From Methanococcus voltae (GTDB lineage: Archaea; AGJL01; Methanococci; Methanococcales; Methanococcaceae): 64,000 nt of DNA. Of the stretch, positions 19,682 to 28,351 are shown in pieces; position 1 is the stretch's first letter; each line of letters begins with the position of its first letter. The DNA lies in the NCBI RefSeq assembly GCF_017875395.1, contig NZ_JAGGMO010000005.1:105747-169746 (forward strand). The letters run 5' to 3'. The notes beneath the pieces are model-generated. The model worked only from the letters and a program-made list of their open reading frames with translations, ran no database searches and was not told the origin of the DNA. The translations under genes were made by a program, and so were the position numbers.

Positions 19682-21286
19682 ATGAAAAATTCAAAAAAAG
19701 TGGTTGTATTCGATACTACTTTAAGAGATGGCGAACAAACACCATCTATATCGATAACACCGAGTAATAAATTAGAAATAGCAATGGAACTTGACAAATT
19801 AGGCGTTAATATTATTGAAGCAGGTAGTCCAATAACTTCAAAAGGCGAGAGAGAAGCAATAAAGCAAATTGTAAATCAAAAGTTAAACGCTGAAATATGT
19901 TCATTTGTTAGGTCTTTACCCTTAGATATCGATAAAGCCCTAGAATGTAACGTTGATAGCGTTCATATTGTAATCCCTACTTCTGAAATTCATATGAAAT
20001 ACAAAATGAAGAAATCTAAAGAAGAAATAGTTGAATCAGCTTTGAAATCCATAGAATACGCCAAAGAACACGGTTTAGTTGTGGAACTTTCTGCAGAAGA
20101 TGCTACTAGAAGTGATCCTGAATTTTTGATTGAATTGTTCAAAAATGCGGAAGAATATAATATAGATAGGGCATGTATTTGCGATACTGTGGGTATCTTA
20201 ACTCCTGATAAATCAAGTTTGTTGGTTAAAAAAATTGTTGAGAATATCAAAACACCTTTATCCATACATTGTCACAATGATTTCGGTATGGCTACGGCCA
20301 ATACTGTGGCAGGAATAAACGCAGGTGCAAAAGAGTGCCATGTAACGGTTAACGGACTTGGTGAGCGTGCCGGAAACGCACCCATTGATGAAGTTGTTAT
20401 GACACTCGATAAGTTATATGACATAAAATCTGATATTGTTCATAGTCAATTATCTAAAACATCTCGTTTAATATCCAAACTGGTAAAAGTGCCAATTCCA
20501 GCCAATAAATCTATAGTTGGTGAAAATGCGTTCTCCCATGAAGCAGGCATACACGTTGACGGATTAATTAAAAATACAAGTACTTACGAACCGATATTAC
20601 CTGAAGAAGTAGGCAATAATAGAAAAATAATTCTTGGAAAACACAGTGGAAAGTCTGCTTTAAAATATAAGCTTAGTTTAATGAATATAGGCTTAAATAA
20701 TAAAGAATTTAACCAGGTGTATGATAAAGTAAAAGCTTACGGTGATTTGGGGAAGTATATATCCGATATAGATTTAAAAACTATAATCAGCGAAATTAAA
20801 GGAGTAAATATTGCTAAAAAAGTTTATTTGGATGAGTTAACCGTTATATCTGGTAATAAAGTTACCCCACTTGCTTCCATTAACTTAAAATTTGCAGAGG
20901 ATTATAATCCTGGAGGAATTGACTCTTTCGAGTTATCTGATTTATCCAATTCGTTTGATTTAGAAGATTCGACAAATATTCGTAAAAGGGGCGACGATAG
21001 AAAGATATCAAAGGATATAAAACTTGATAATATTAGGGAAGCTGCTTATGGGGTCGGTCCTGTCGATGCTGCAATTAATGCTGTTCGTAAGGCGTTAACT
21101 GGTGTAGCAGACATTGAACTTGAGGGTTATACTGTTAAAGCAGTTAGTAGCGGTACGGATGCACTTATTGAAGTAATTGTTAACTTAAGACGTGGAAACG
21201 AAGTAGTAGAAGTTAAAAAAGCCCATTCTGATATTATTGAAGCTTCTGTTGAAGCACTTATGGATGGAATTAATTTATTACTTTAA
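19682..21286 (+). CDS. cimA: (R)-citramalate synthase
   Basis: Condenses pyruvate and acetyl-CoA to citramalate, opening the threonine-independent route to isoleucine. The TIM-barrel shows FDTTLRDGEQTPSIS, ELSAEDATRSD, SIHCHNDFGMATAN with the metal-binding His-x-His and VNGLGERAGNAP. Next come VGENAFSHEAGIHVDG and the C-terminal regulatory domain ending in ALMDGINLLL. It matches M. jannaschii CimA better than LeuA or AksA as I recall them. The regulatory domain has an extra stretch of roughly 40 charged residues (about 405-450), between FAEDYNPGG and AAYGVGPVDAA. LeuA remains a weaker alternative. Confidence 0.86.
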   Translation: MKNSKKVVVFDTTLRDGEQTPSISITPSNKLEIAMELDKLGVNIIEAGSPITSKGEREAIKQIVNQKLNAEICSFVRSLPLDIDKALECNVDSVHIVIPTSEIHMKYKMKKSKEEIVESALKSIEYAKEHGLVVELSAEDATRSDPEFLIELFKNAEEYNIDRACICDTVGILTPDKSSLLVKKIVENIKTPLSIHCHNDFGMATANTVAGINAGAKECHVTVNGLGERAGNAPIDEVVMTLDKLYDIKSDIVHSQLSKTSRLISKLVKVPIPANKSIVGENAFSHEAGIHVDGLIKNTSTYEPILPEEVGNNRKIILGKHSGKSALKYKLSLMNIGLNNKEFNQVYDKVKAYGDLGKYISDIDLKTIISEIKGVNIAKKVYLDELTVISGNKVTPLASINLKFAEDYNPGGIDSFELSDLSNSFDLEDSTNIRKRGDDRKISKDIKLDNIREAAYGVGPVDAAINAVRKALTGVADIELEGYTVKAVSSGTDALIEVIVNLRRGNEVVEVKKAHSDIIEASVEALMDGINLLL

Positions 21287-21503
21287 TCTATTATTATTTT
21301 ATTATTATTTTATTATTTTATTACTATTTTATTATTATTTTATTATTATTATTGTTATTATTTTTCTTTTCATTATTTTATCAGGTAATTTTCTCAAAAT
21401 AAAACAACATATTTAAAAATAATCGTAAACATATTTAGATAATAATGTGAATAACTGAAATTATATCTAACAAATTAAAATCAATGAAAAAACTCGTGAA
21501 AAA

Positions 21504-22685
21504 ATGTCCAAAATAATCTCTGTTGAAGAATATGCGCTATATATCTACGATAAAAAAGATTTAAAAACCGATAACGTAGATAATACATGTAATTTATTAA
21601 ATTATGAATTAGACAATTTTGATGAAAATAATTTAAAAATAATTAAATTTAGACCTACTAATTATGATATGGATAACGAAATATGGGAATTATTCAATAA
21701 ATTATATGAATTAATTGATAATGAAGAAACAGTGTATCTAAAATTATCAAACAAAGATTATTTAATTCCAATTTTAACCATTACAATATTAAGCTATTTA
21801 AAAGTTGTTAAAGACATAAAAATTGGATGTATTAGCTATTTGGATAATAAATCGGATTTAAAACCAGTGTTTGATATAACTAGTCTTGATATAATACTTT
21901 CCTGGACAAAAGCTATCGATAAATTCGTTCATAATGGTGATTCAAAAGAAATACATGAATTGGCTGAAAAAAGAGGTAATTTAATATCTAAAGCATCGCA
22001 AGGTGAAAATAGATACGGTGCCTATTTACGTAGTTTTGGAAATAACATTGAGAGATTTACGGAATATGTTCAAAGTTCACGAGGATATGAGATTGATACG
22101 TTCCAATACGATAAATTAAAGTATTATATCGAAGAAGTTAAGAATGGAAGCCCTATGCCACCTATGAAACCACTTTTAGATATGATATTGAATAAAATAG
22201 AAGATTTTAGCAGTGAAAATTTATATAATGGGTTAAATGCCGTTAAATGGTGTATTGATAACAATTTAACCCAGCAGGGATACACATTATTGCGAGAAAA
22301 TATCATAAATATTGTTATTTATCAATTGGACATTGAAAATTTTACAATTGAAGATTTAAAAAATTCAAATGTTAGGGAAGCTGTTGAAGATGCTTTAATT
22401 TATAAGTTTATAATTGAACATAATTTGGAAAATAATAGAGATACTGAAGTTTATGAGTTTATTAAAGGCGATTCGGTTTATAAATTAGATGTTAAGGAAA
22501 TTTCGAAGTTAATTGACTCGGAAATCTGCACTATTTATAAGAATGTTTCAGATTTGCGAAATGATATAAATCACGCAGGATATAAAATAAACCATATACA
22601 AAATTCAGAGAAATTTAAAGTTAATTTAGAAGGACATTATATTCAGTTGCTTAATTACATTTATAAAATTCAACGAAATGAATAG
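21504..22685 (+). CDS. Csx1/TM1812-like HEPN ribonuclease with decayed CARF region
   Basis: The 393-residue protein resembles the CRISPR-associated TM1812/Csx1 family. NEIWELFNKLYELI (58-71), a hydrophobic SYLKVVKDIKIG strand and ILSWTKAIDKFVHNGD (131-146) fit the family's middle part. LRNDINHAGY (351-360) contains the HEPN nuclease motif R352-x4-H357. However, the N-terminal half of the CARF fold is missing or unrecognisable. The place of the D-x-T-H-G ligand motif reads KLSNKDYLIP (80-89). The protein is thus likely an RNase that no longer answers cyclic oligoadenylate in the usual way. GTGA precedes the ATG. A membrane protein gene starts eight bases after its stop. No cas gene or CRISPR array is in the window. 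Confidence 0.75.
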   Translation: MSKIISVEEYALYIYDKKDLKTDNVDNTCNLLNYELDNFDENNLKIIKFRPTNYDMDNEIWELFNKLYELIDNEETVYLKLSNKDYLIPILTITILSYLKVVKDIKIGCISYLDNKSDLKPVFDITSLDIILSWTKAIDKFVHNGDSKEIHELAEKRGNLISKASQGENRYGAYLRSFGNNIERFTEYVQSSRGYEIDTFQYDKLKYYIEEVKNGSPMPPMKPLLDMILNKIEDFSSENLYNGLNAVKWCIDNNLTQQGYTLLRENIINIVIYQLDIENFTIEDLKNSNVREAVEDALIYKFIIEHNLENNRDTEVYEFIKGDSVYKLDVKEISKLIDSEICTIYKNVSDLRNDINHAGYKINHIQNSEKFKVNLEGHYIQLLNYIYKIQRNE

Positions 22686-22693
22686 GGGATTTT

Positions 22694-23425
22694 ATGGTTA
22701 GATTGTTTAGGACAGGTATGGAAAATAAAGATTTAAAAGAGGAGTATTTTAAGAGCAATAAATACTTTAAAGAAATAAAAGAAGATGAAAGAGAAATTGA
22801 AAAAGAAGATGTACGGCATATGGCAGTTAACGAGGAAGTAAAAGAATTATTCACCCATATGGTGGAAGAAGACGAGCATGACCGAAAAATGAGGGAAAGG
22901 TTAGGTATTAAAAGACCAAGTGAACAGAGTTATATCGAAAGGAATTTCGAATCTTTACTTTGGAGTTCCCGATATATCGTCATTTTAGCAGTTGTTTTTG
23001 GAACTATTAGTGCAGTATCATTATTTTTAGCAGGTTCTTACGAAGTAATTCATATAATGATAGAAGTAATGTCAGATAATGTCATAACTATTGATGAACT
23101 ACATAATGGATTATTAAGTGGCATTATAGGTTCAATTGACCTTTATTTAATCGGTTTGGTTTTGCTAATATTTAGTTTTGGTATTTATGAGCTTTTTGTC
23201 TCAAAAATAGATATTGCATGGGAAGATGGTAAAGCTAAGAATATTTTAGAAGTATATAGTTTGGAAGAGCTAAAAAGTAAGATATTAAAAGTTATAATAA
23301 TGGTTTTAATTGTCAGCTTATTCCAAAAAGTGCTCGTAATGGATATACTTACAACTTTCGACGTATTTTTAATGGCCATTGCCATATTAGTACTATCAAT
23401 AAGCGCATATTATATTCATAAGTAA
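22694..23425 (+). CDS. UPF0114/YqhA-like four-span membrane protein with charged N-terminal extension
   Basis: 243 residues. Residues 1-85 are soluble and highly charged, probably helical. Four hydrophobic spans follow at about 92-117, 146-172, 196-215 and 219-241. SSRYIVILAVVFGTIS, GSIDLYLIGLVLLIFSFGIYELFVSKID and the final AIAILVLSISAYYIHK are characteristic of the UPF0114 (YqhA) family, which is of unknown function. The family usually lacks the long N-terminal part. It is eight bases behind the Csx1-like gene with its own GGGGAT site, so the two are almost certainly one transcript. Confidence 0.75.
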   Translation: MVRLFRTGMENKDLKEEYFKSNKYFKEIKEDEREIEKEDVRHMAVNEEVKELFTHMVEEDEHDRKMRERLGIKRPSEQSYIERNFESLLWSSRYIVILAVVFGTISAVSLFLAGSYEVIHIMIEVMSDNVITIDELHNGLLSGIIGSIDLYLIGLVLLIFSFGIYELFVSKIDIAWEDGKAKNILEVYSLEELKSKILKVIIMVLIVSLFQKVLVMDILTTFDVFLMAIAILVLSISAYYIHK

Positions 23426-23533
23426 AAAGTAAAAAAATTTGAAAAAAAGATAAAATAAAATAAACTAAAAATTAAACTAATAAAAAATAATAGAATAAAA
23501 ATTTAATAAATAAAAATAGTAAATAAAATAAAA

Positions 23534-24694
23534 TTAATCTCGAATATAAAACAAATGACTCTTACAATTACAATCAGAACAGCCAAAATCTTCAATATAT
23601 TCTATATTTTTATTTTTAAACATCTCTTTTGCAAAATTACATTCTTCAGGACTTTCTACGACGTAAATTTCTTTTATATTGCCAAATTCTAGCAAATAAT
23701 CGATATGCCAATGATTATTCTTATCTTTAGCATCTGCAAGGTGTCTATTGACTCTATTATATAAATTTAAAGAATTTCCCATTGCCGAACCAATATAGTA
23801 ATAATCTCCTTTTCTAAATTTAATTTCTTTGCCTTTTTTACCAATTTTTATTTTTTTAGGGTATTTTAAATTAATTTTTAAAACGTAAGTACCTTTTTCT
23901 TTTGGTATTTTTGTTTTAGATACTTTTTTAAAGTTTAATGTATCTAAACTATCTTTTAATGTTGCTAATTTAGAATAATGAGGGCATATTGCCTTAATTT
24001 CGTCGTAGCAGGCGTTACACTTTGGTGTTGGGCTACAAATATCTTGACCGTAAATAACTAAGCTATTATTTATTGATTTCCAATGCTCTTTTGGTAGCTT
24101 TAATCTAAGCTCTTGCTCTGTTTCCTCTGGAAAATCCGTACTTATATAATTCCACCGATTACAAATTCTATGCACATGAGTATCCACACAAATTGCGTAA
24201 TTATCAAATGCTAAACTTACAACTAAATTGGCGGTTTTTCTACCCACGCCTGCCAAATTGGTTAGCTCTTCGACATCATTTGGGACTTTATTATTGTAAT
24301 CATCTTTTAACTGATTAGCTAACTTTTTTAAATTCTTTGCCTTTGTCTTGTAAAATCCTGCAGGATGTACTATTTCTTCTAGTTCGTTTATATCGATGTT
24401 GATTAAATCTTCAGGCGTTTTAATTCTATCGAATAGTTTTTTTGAAACTTTTGCAGTCGTATCATCCTTAGTTCTTGCACTGATTACCGTTGATAACAAT
24501 ATTTTAAATGCCTTTTGATTTAAATCTTCCTTATCATGAAGTAATCTATTAACGACTGCTTCTTTTTTGGTATTTTCTTTTAAAAAATTTAAAAAAGTGA
24601 TAAAATTTTTATCATATTTGTATTTTTTATTATATTCTTTATTACATTCTTTATTACATTCTTTAGTATAATCTTCAGATGTTTTTTCCATCAT
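23534..24694 (-). CDS. nth: Endonuclease III fused to a DUF123 (GIY-YIG-like) domain
   Basis: Nth removes oxidised pyrimidines and cuts the abasic site. Residues 30-240 are the glycosylase: [14 protein letters not shown] with the helix-hairpin-helix and catalytic lysine, [11 protein letters not shown] with the catalytic aspartate, and a four-cysteine iron-sulfur loop (C-x5-C-x2-C-x7-C). From [13 protein letters not shown] onward, about 120 residues form a DUF123 domain with [11 protein letters not shown] and [10 protein letters not shown], related to GIY-YIG nucleases. The N-terminus holds a [15 protein letters not shown] repeat. Fusion of these two domains may be common in methanococci. It follows larB after 49 bases. 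Confidence 0.87.
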   Translation of the reverse strand: MMEKTSEDYTKECNKECNKEYNKKYKYDKNFITFLNFLKENTKKEAVVNRLLHDKEDLNQKAFKILLSTVISARTKDDTTAKVSKKLFDRIKTPEDLINIDINELEEIVHPAGFYKTKAKNLKKLANQLKDDYNNKVPNDVEELTNLAGVGRKTANLVVSLAFDNYAICVDTHVHRICNRWNYISTDFPEETEQELRLKLPKEHWKSINNSLVIYGQDICSPTPKCNACYDEIKAICPHYSKLATLKDSLDTLNFKKVSKTKIPKEKGTYVLKINLKYPKKIKIGKKGKEIKFRKGDYYYIGSAMGNSLNLYNRVNRHLADAKDKNNHWHIDYLLEFGNIKEIYVVESPEECNFAKEMFKNKNIEYIEDFGCSDCNCKSHLFYIRD

Positions 24695-24743
24695 ATCCCA
24701 AATAAAATTACTTTCTAATTAATTTTAATATGTTTATATATCT

Positions 24744-25616
24744 TTAAAATTCATCATTTCGTTTTTTGTACGAATTTAAACAAATTAAACCTGCGAAACT
24801 ACCGGCTCCAAACCCATTATCCAAATTAACAACTGCAATACCTGGACTACAAGAATGCAACATTGTTAAAAGGGGCGTATACTTCATACCATAACCTACA
24901 GAGGTAGGTACTGCAATAACTGGCACATCCACCAATGAAGATACTACAGAGGGTAAAGCTCCCTCCATACCTGCAATAGCTATTATGCAGTCTACTTCTT
25001 TTTCAATCATTAGTTTTAATGGCTTTAAAAGTCTATGTATACCTGCAACACCTACGTCATACATTTGAATTACTTCACAATTCATCAACTCTACGGTGAT
25101 TTTTGCTTCTTCCGCTACTGGTATGTCCGAAGTACCACCTGCTAATATACCTACTTTTCCCATTTTTGGTATATTCTGCATTTTTTCAGCGTAATCTTTG
25201 CGTATTAAGTAAATATACCTTGCACGTTTATTTATTATAATTTCGCAGTTTTCAAGCTCATCTTTATGCTCGTAGTGCAGGGATAATTCATTTTCTATCA
25301 TTTCTTTTATTTTATCCAAATTTTCCGGATTCTTAACATCTTCTTTTTTTAATCTGGTTGCAAAAGCATAATTATTTTTTAAATACATTTTTACAAGAAA
25401 AGTAATTGTATCTTCGATATCCTTACCTTCTGCATAGATTACTTCGGGAACCCCGGTTCTATACTTCCTATTTGTGTCTAAATTAGTTATCCTTAGACCA
25501 TCTGTCCCATCTAAAATATCCTCAATATAGGACAGTTTTAAAAGTTTTTCAACCTCTTTTTCCGTTATTTTACCATCTTTGTATTTTTGTAAAATATTTT
25601 TGAATTCCAAATCCAT
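24744..25616 (-). CDS. larB: LarB-type pyridinium-3,5-biscarboxylate mononucleotide synthase
   Basis: LarB carboxylates and hydrolyses nicotinate adenine dinucleotide to start synthesis of the nickel-pincer cofactor. The C-terminal half is a PurE-like domain: VGILAGGTSDIPVAEEA, DVGVAGIHRLL, AGMEGALPSVV and PTSVGYGMKY, then LHSCSPGIAVVNLDNGFGAG. The N-terminal 110 residues include YRTGVPEVIYAEGK, typical of LarB. At 290 residues it is complete. The site GGGGAT precedes the ATG. larC and larE are not in the window, and the local partner is nth. Confidence 0.88.
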   Translation of the reverse strand: MDLEFKNILQKYKDGKITEKEVEKLLKLSYIEDILDGTDGLRITNLDTNRKYRTGVPEVIYAEGKDIEDTITFLVKMYLKNNYAFATRLKKEDVKNPENLDKIKEMIENELSLHYEHKDELENCEIIINKRARYIYLIRKDYAEKMQNIPKMGKVGILAGGTSDIPVAEEAKITVELMNCEVIQMYDVGVAGIHRLLKPLKLMIEKEVDCIIAIAGMEGALPSVVSSLVDVPVIAVPTSVGYGMKYTPLLTMLHSCSPGIAVVNLDNGFGAGSFAGLICLNSYKKRNDEF

Positions 25617-25944
25617 AATATCCCCATATTGAAAATTGAATAACTAATAATTAATATTTATATAATTTTGATTTTATCATGTCTTATTAGTACTTTTATC
25701 TTATTTTTAGCTTGTCTTTTTGGATTATCACTATAATTATCCCTATTTTTCATTTTGAAATAATTTAACTAATTATAAATAGTTTAAACCACAATATAAT
25801 TACTATAAAAATGCTTGCTATAAATTTTAATTTTAATTTTAATTTTTATTTTATAAAGTAAACATTTGATATTCATTATTAAGGCATGAAAATATTTCAA
25901 TAATAATCATATGAATAATGATAATAATATACTATGTGGTAATT
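25617..25944. other. Divergent promoter region, larB and coiled-coil protein
   Basis: About 330 AT-rich bases. TAAAATTTTAATTTTAATTTT repeats run near 25825-25850. No further gene or structured island is visible. Confidence 0.4.
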
Positions 25945-26604
25945 ATGTTAAAAAAGTATTTTAAATTAACTATACCGTTAATAATTTTGTTAGTTATTGT
26001 TGCTTTTGGAGCCAAAATATTTGGAGAATGGTCCTATAGCGATAAGTACAATGATGTTAAAGATAAAATAAACAATACTACAACCGAAGCCAACAAATAC
26101 ATAGATATAGCCAATAAAACCTACGAGTTATCCAAAAAAACCATGGATTCAGCAGGCGAGATGTCTAATACTGAGAATATGACTAGTGCAATAGCAAATG
26201 TTACGGATACAGTTGCTAAATCTGGCGATATTCTTAATACGGTTGATGATGAATTAAAGAGTATTGATGCTCAGATGGATAAGATGTTAGAAGTTAGCAA
26301 TGCCGTTAAAGAAGGTAAAGATGTTAAATCTATAGATAATAGTTACTTAGATTCTAACGTGGATACCAATAATGATAATACGGATAGTACAACTAATTAT
26401 AACACTTATGACACTAATTCAAACTACAACTACAATACTGTAGATAATGAAAATGATAATACGGGCTTATCAACTAGCAAAAGCCCTTATGCTAGTGATG
26501 AAAACAGTGTTTCAACTAGTGAAGAAGAAGTGTCCAAAATAAACGACTCTAAGGGCACCTACTATAATTACAATGAAGAAGTTGTAGAATATATTAACTT
26601 CTAA
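25945..26604 (+). CDS. Membrane-anchored coiled-coil surface protein, likely glycosylated
   Basis: 219 residues from ATG 25945 (after GTGGTAATT; the frame from 25918 overlaps that site). One N-terminal span, LTIPLIILLVIVAFGAKIFG, acts as a signal anchor. A helical, coiled-coil-like region to about residue 130 and an asparagine/threonine/serine/tyrosine-rich tail follow. Several N-x-S/T sequons (INNTT, ANKTY, ENMTS, ANVTD) are candidates for AglB N-glycosylation. Methyl-accepting or motor domains are not present. The function is unknown. Confidence 0.65.
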   Translation: MLKKYFKLTIPLIILLVIVAFGAKIFGEWSYSDKYNDVKDKINNTTTEANKYIDIANKTYELSKKTMDSAGEMSNTENMTSAIANVTDTVAKSGDILNTVDDELKSIDAQMDKMLEVSNAVKEGKDVKSIDNSYLDSNVDTNNDNTDSTTNYNTYDTNSNYNYNTVDNENDNTGLSTSKSPYASDENSVSTSEEEVSKINDSKGTYYNYNEEVVEYINF

Positions 26605-26748
26605 AAAATAAAATAATAAATTATTTTCTATTTTTTTAAAATAAATTATAATATTATTTATTAAAATAATAAACTAAAATAAAAATAAACTAAAATAATG
26701 TTAAAAAAATAATATTAAAAAAATAAATTTATTTATTTATTTATTTAT

Positions 26749-28068
26749 TTATTCTTCATTTTCTTTTTCAAGCTGTTCAGCTAATTTCTTTTTTTGTCTT
26801 TTTTTATAGAGGTAGTAAGCTACAATCAATATTAGTAACCCGATTATTACTCCGAAAATCATAGTATTTGAATCTTCAGAGGTTTTGGCAGGTATGTCCA
26901 CAGTGAATTCCTTGTTTATAGTGTATTCTTTGTGATAGCTATCGAAATATGTAACTTCAAGGTTTACAGGTAATTTTCCACCGGCTCCTGAATTAAAGGA
27001 CCCTATTTCAAAGATACCGCTGTCGGAATCATCGCCTTCTAAATCCCCAATGTAAGCTATATATTCATCGGATAAATTTGGACTTGTCAATTTCATTACA
27101 CAATAGCTTAAATCTGCTGAACCTCGATTTGCTAATGCAAAAGACAATTCATACCCTGGCGTAATTGATTTAATTTCCTCTAAGTAAACGTAAGGTTGAT
27201 TATCATAAATTACATCTTTTACTTCAAGATTTATAGGCATTTTTGCAGAGTAACTTACCCCATCTTCGCCTATCCAGGTTAAAGTTGCATCTATCGGATA
27301 AACACCAGGATTTGCTTCAGGCACGGAATTTGCACTAATTTTTATATTATCGGAACTAGATGCTCTCAAAAGTCCAACGTAATGCGTTGTAGGTCCTACA
27401 ATATTCACGTTTTCAGAACCTGCAAATGAAATCGAAAGATATTTTGCGTTTCCAGTACCTTTATTATGTATATTTAGAGATATTGATTTAGTTTCGGACG
27501 GTTCTATTTGACTTTCACCGTATAAGTCCATTTCAAACTTTGCTAACCCATAAATTGGTAAATAGTATGTTTTACCCATTTCCTGGGTTGATTCGTAATC
27601 ATCGTCATATCTAATTGCTTTTGCATTTAAAATTATTGGATATTCCCCCGAAGGTGCATTTTCATCCACGTGTACTTTAAAATGTACCACATCAGACTCT
27701 CCTTCATTTAAATGAGATAAAGTAGCTTTTCCAATTACTGAATTTACTTGTTTAGTTTCAAAAGGGTACTTAGGTGTTAACTCGATCTCTATGTTTTTTA
27801 ATTCTTTGTCGGTATTGTCATTTGTTATTTTAATCCATATATCTACATCATCCCCGGGGTGTATGATTTTAGGATTTGAAGTATTGAATGTATTGGTATC
27901 TACAGTGTATTGAGGGTTATCTACCTGTAAAGCACTGGTTGAATTTACAGACAGCAATAAAATCATTAATGAGAGTAATACAAATAATAAATTTAAATAT
28001 GAATAATTCTTTGATTTATTCTTTGATTTTTCTTTGATTTTTTGAAATTTTATGTTTGTTTTTAACAT
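26749..28068 (-). CDS. Exported surface protein with CARDB/COG1361-like repeats
   Basis: About 439 residues. A basic N-terminus and hydrophobic LLFVLLSLMILLLSV signal segment precede SALQVDNPQY, the probable mature start. The extracellular part has repeated beta-sandwich modules with IHPGDDVDIWIKITND, IEPSETKSISLNIHNKGTG and ITPGYELSFALANRGSADL, as in NPCBM/CARDB-type S-layer-associated proteins. A C-terminal span (TMIFGVIIGLLILIVAYYLY) and a basic stop-transfer tail anchor it. The ATG at 28068 follows GAGTGA. It is divergent from a MacB-type permease, with which such proteins are often paired in archaea. Confidence 0.75.
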   Translation of the reverse strand: MLKTNIKFQKIKEKSKNKSKNYSYLNLLFVLLSLMILLLSVNSTSALQVDNPQYTVDTNTFNTSNPKIIHPGDDVDIWIKITNDNTDKELKNIEIELTPKYPFETKQVNSVIGKATLSHLNEGESDVVHFKVHVDENAPSGEYPIILNAKAIRYDDDYESTQEMGKTYYLPIYGLAKFEMDLYGESQIEPSETKSISLNIHNKGTGNAKYLSISFAGSENVNIVGPTTHYVGLLRASSSDNIKISANSVPEANPGVYPIDATLTWIGEDGVSYSAKMPINLEVKDVIYDNQPYVYLEEIKSITPGYELSFALANRGSADLSYCVMKLTSPNLSDEYIAYIGDLEGDDSDSGIFEIGSFNSGAGGKLPVNLEVTYFDSYHKEYTINKEFTVDIPAKTSEDSNTMIFGVIIGLLILIVAYYLYKKRQKKKLAEQLEKENEE

Positions 28069-28351
28069 ACTTTCACTCAATTAAATTTTTGAAACTTTAA
28101 ATTTATAATTCTATTTTACATTATTTTATTTTTAAACAATTAGTTTATTAACCTAAATTTTCTATACACTATTAATTTATGTAACATCATATATTAATAT
28201 TACAATTTTATTCCTTATGAAAATTATATAAGATACATGCTTCATAATTATATATGTCGATTTAAAATACCTTAATTCAATATTAGAATTAATATTAGAA
28301 TTAATATTATAATTTAATAGTGATATTTATACAGTATAGCTTGGTGGCTTT

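Noticed and set aside
21504..22685. Part of a CRISPR-Cas operon
   Set aside because: Although the protein resembles Csx1, there is no cas1, cas2, cas10, csm/cmr or repeat array anywhere in the window, and the ligand motif is decayed.
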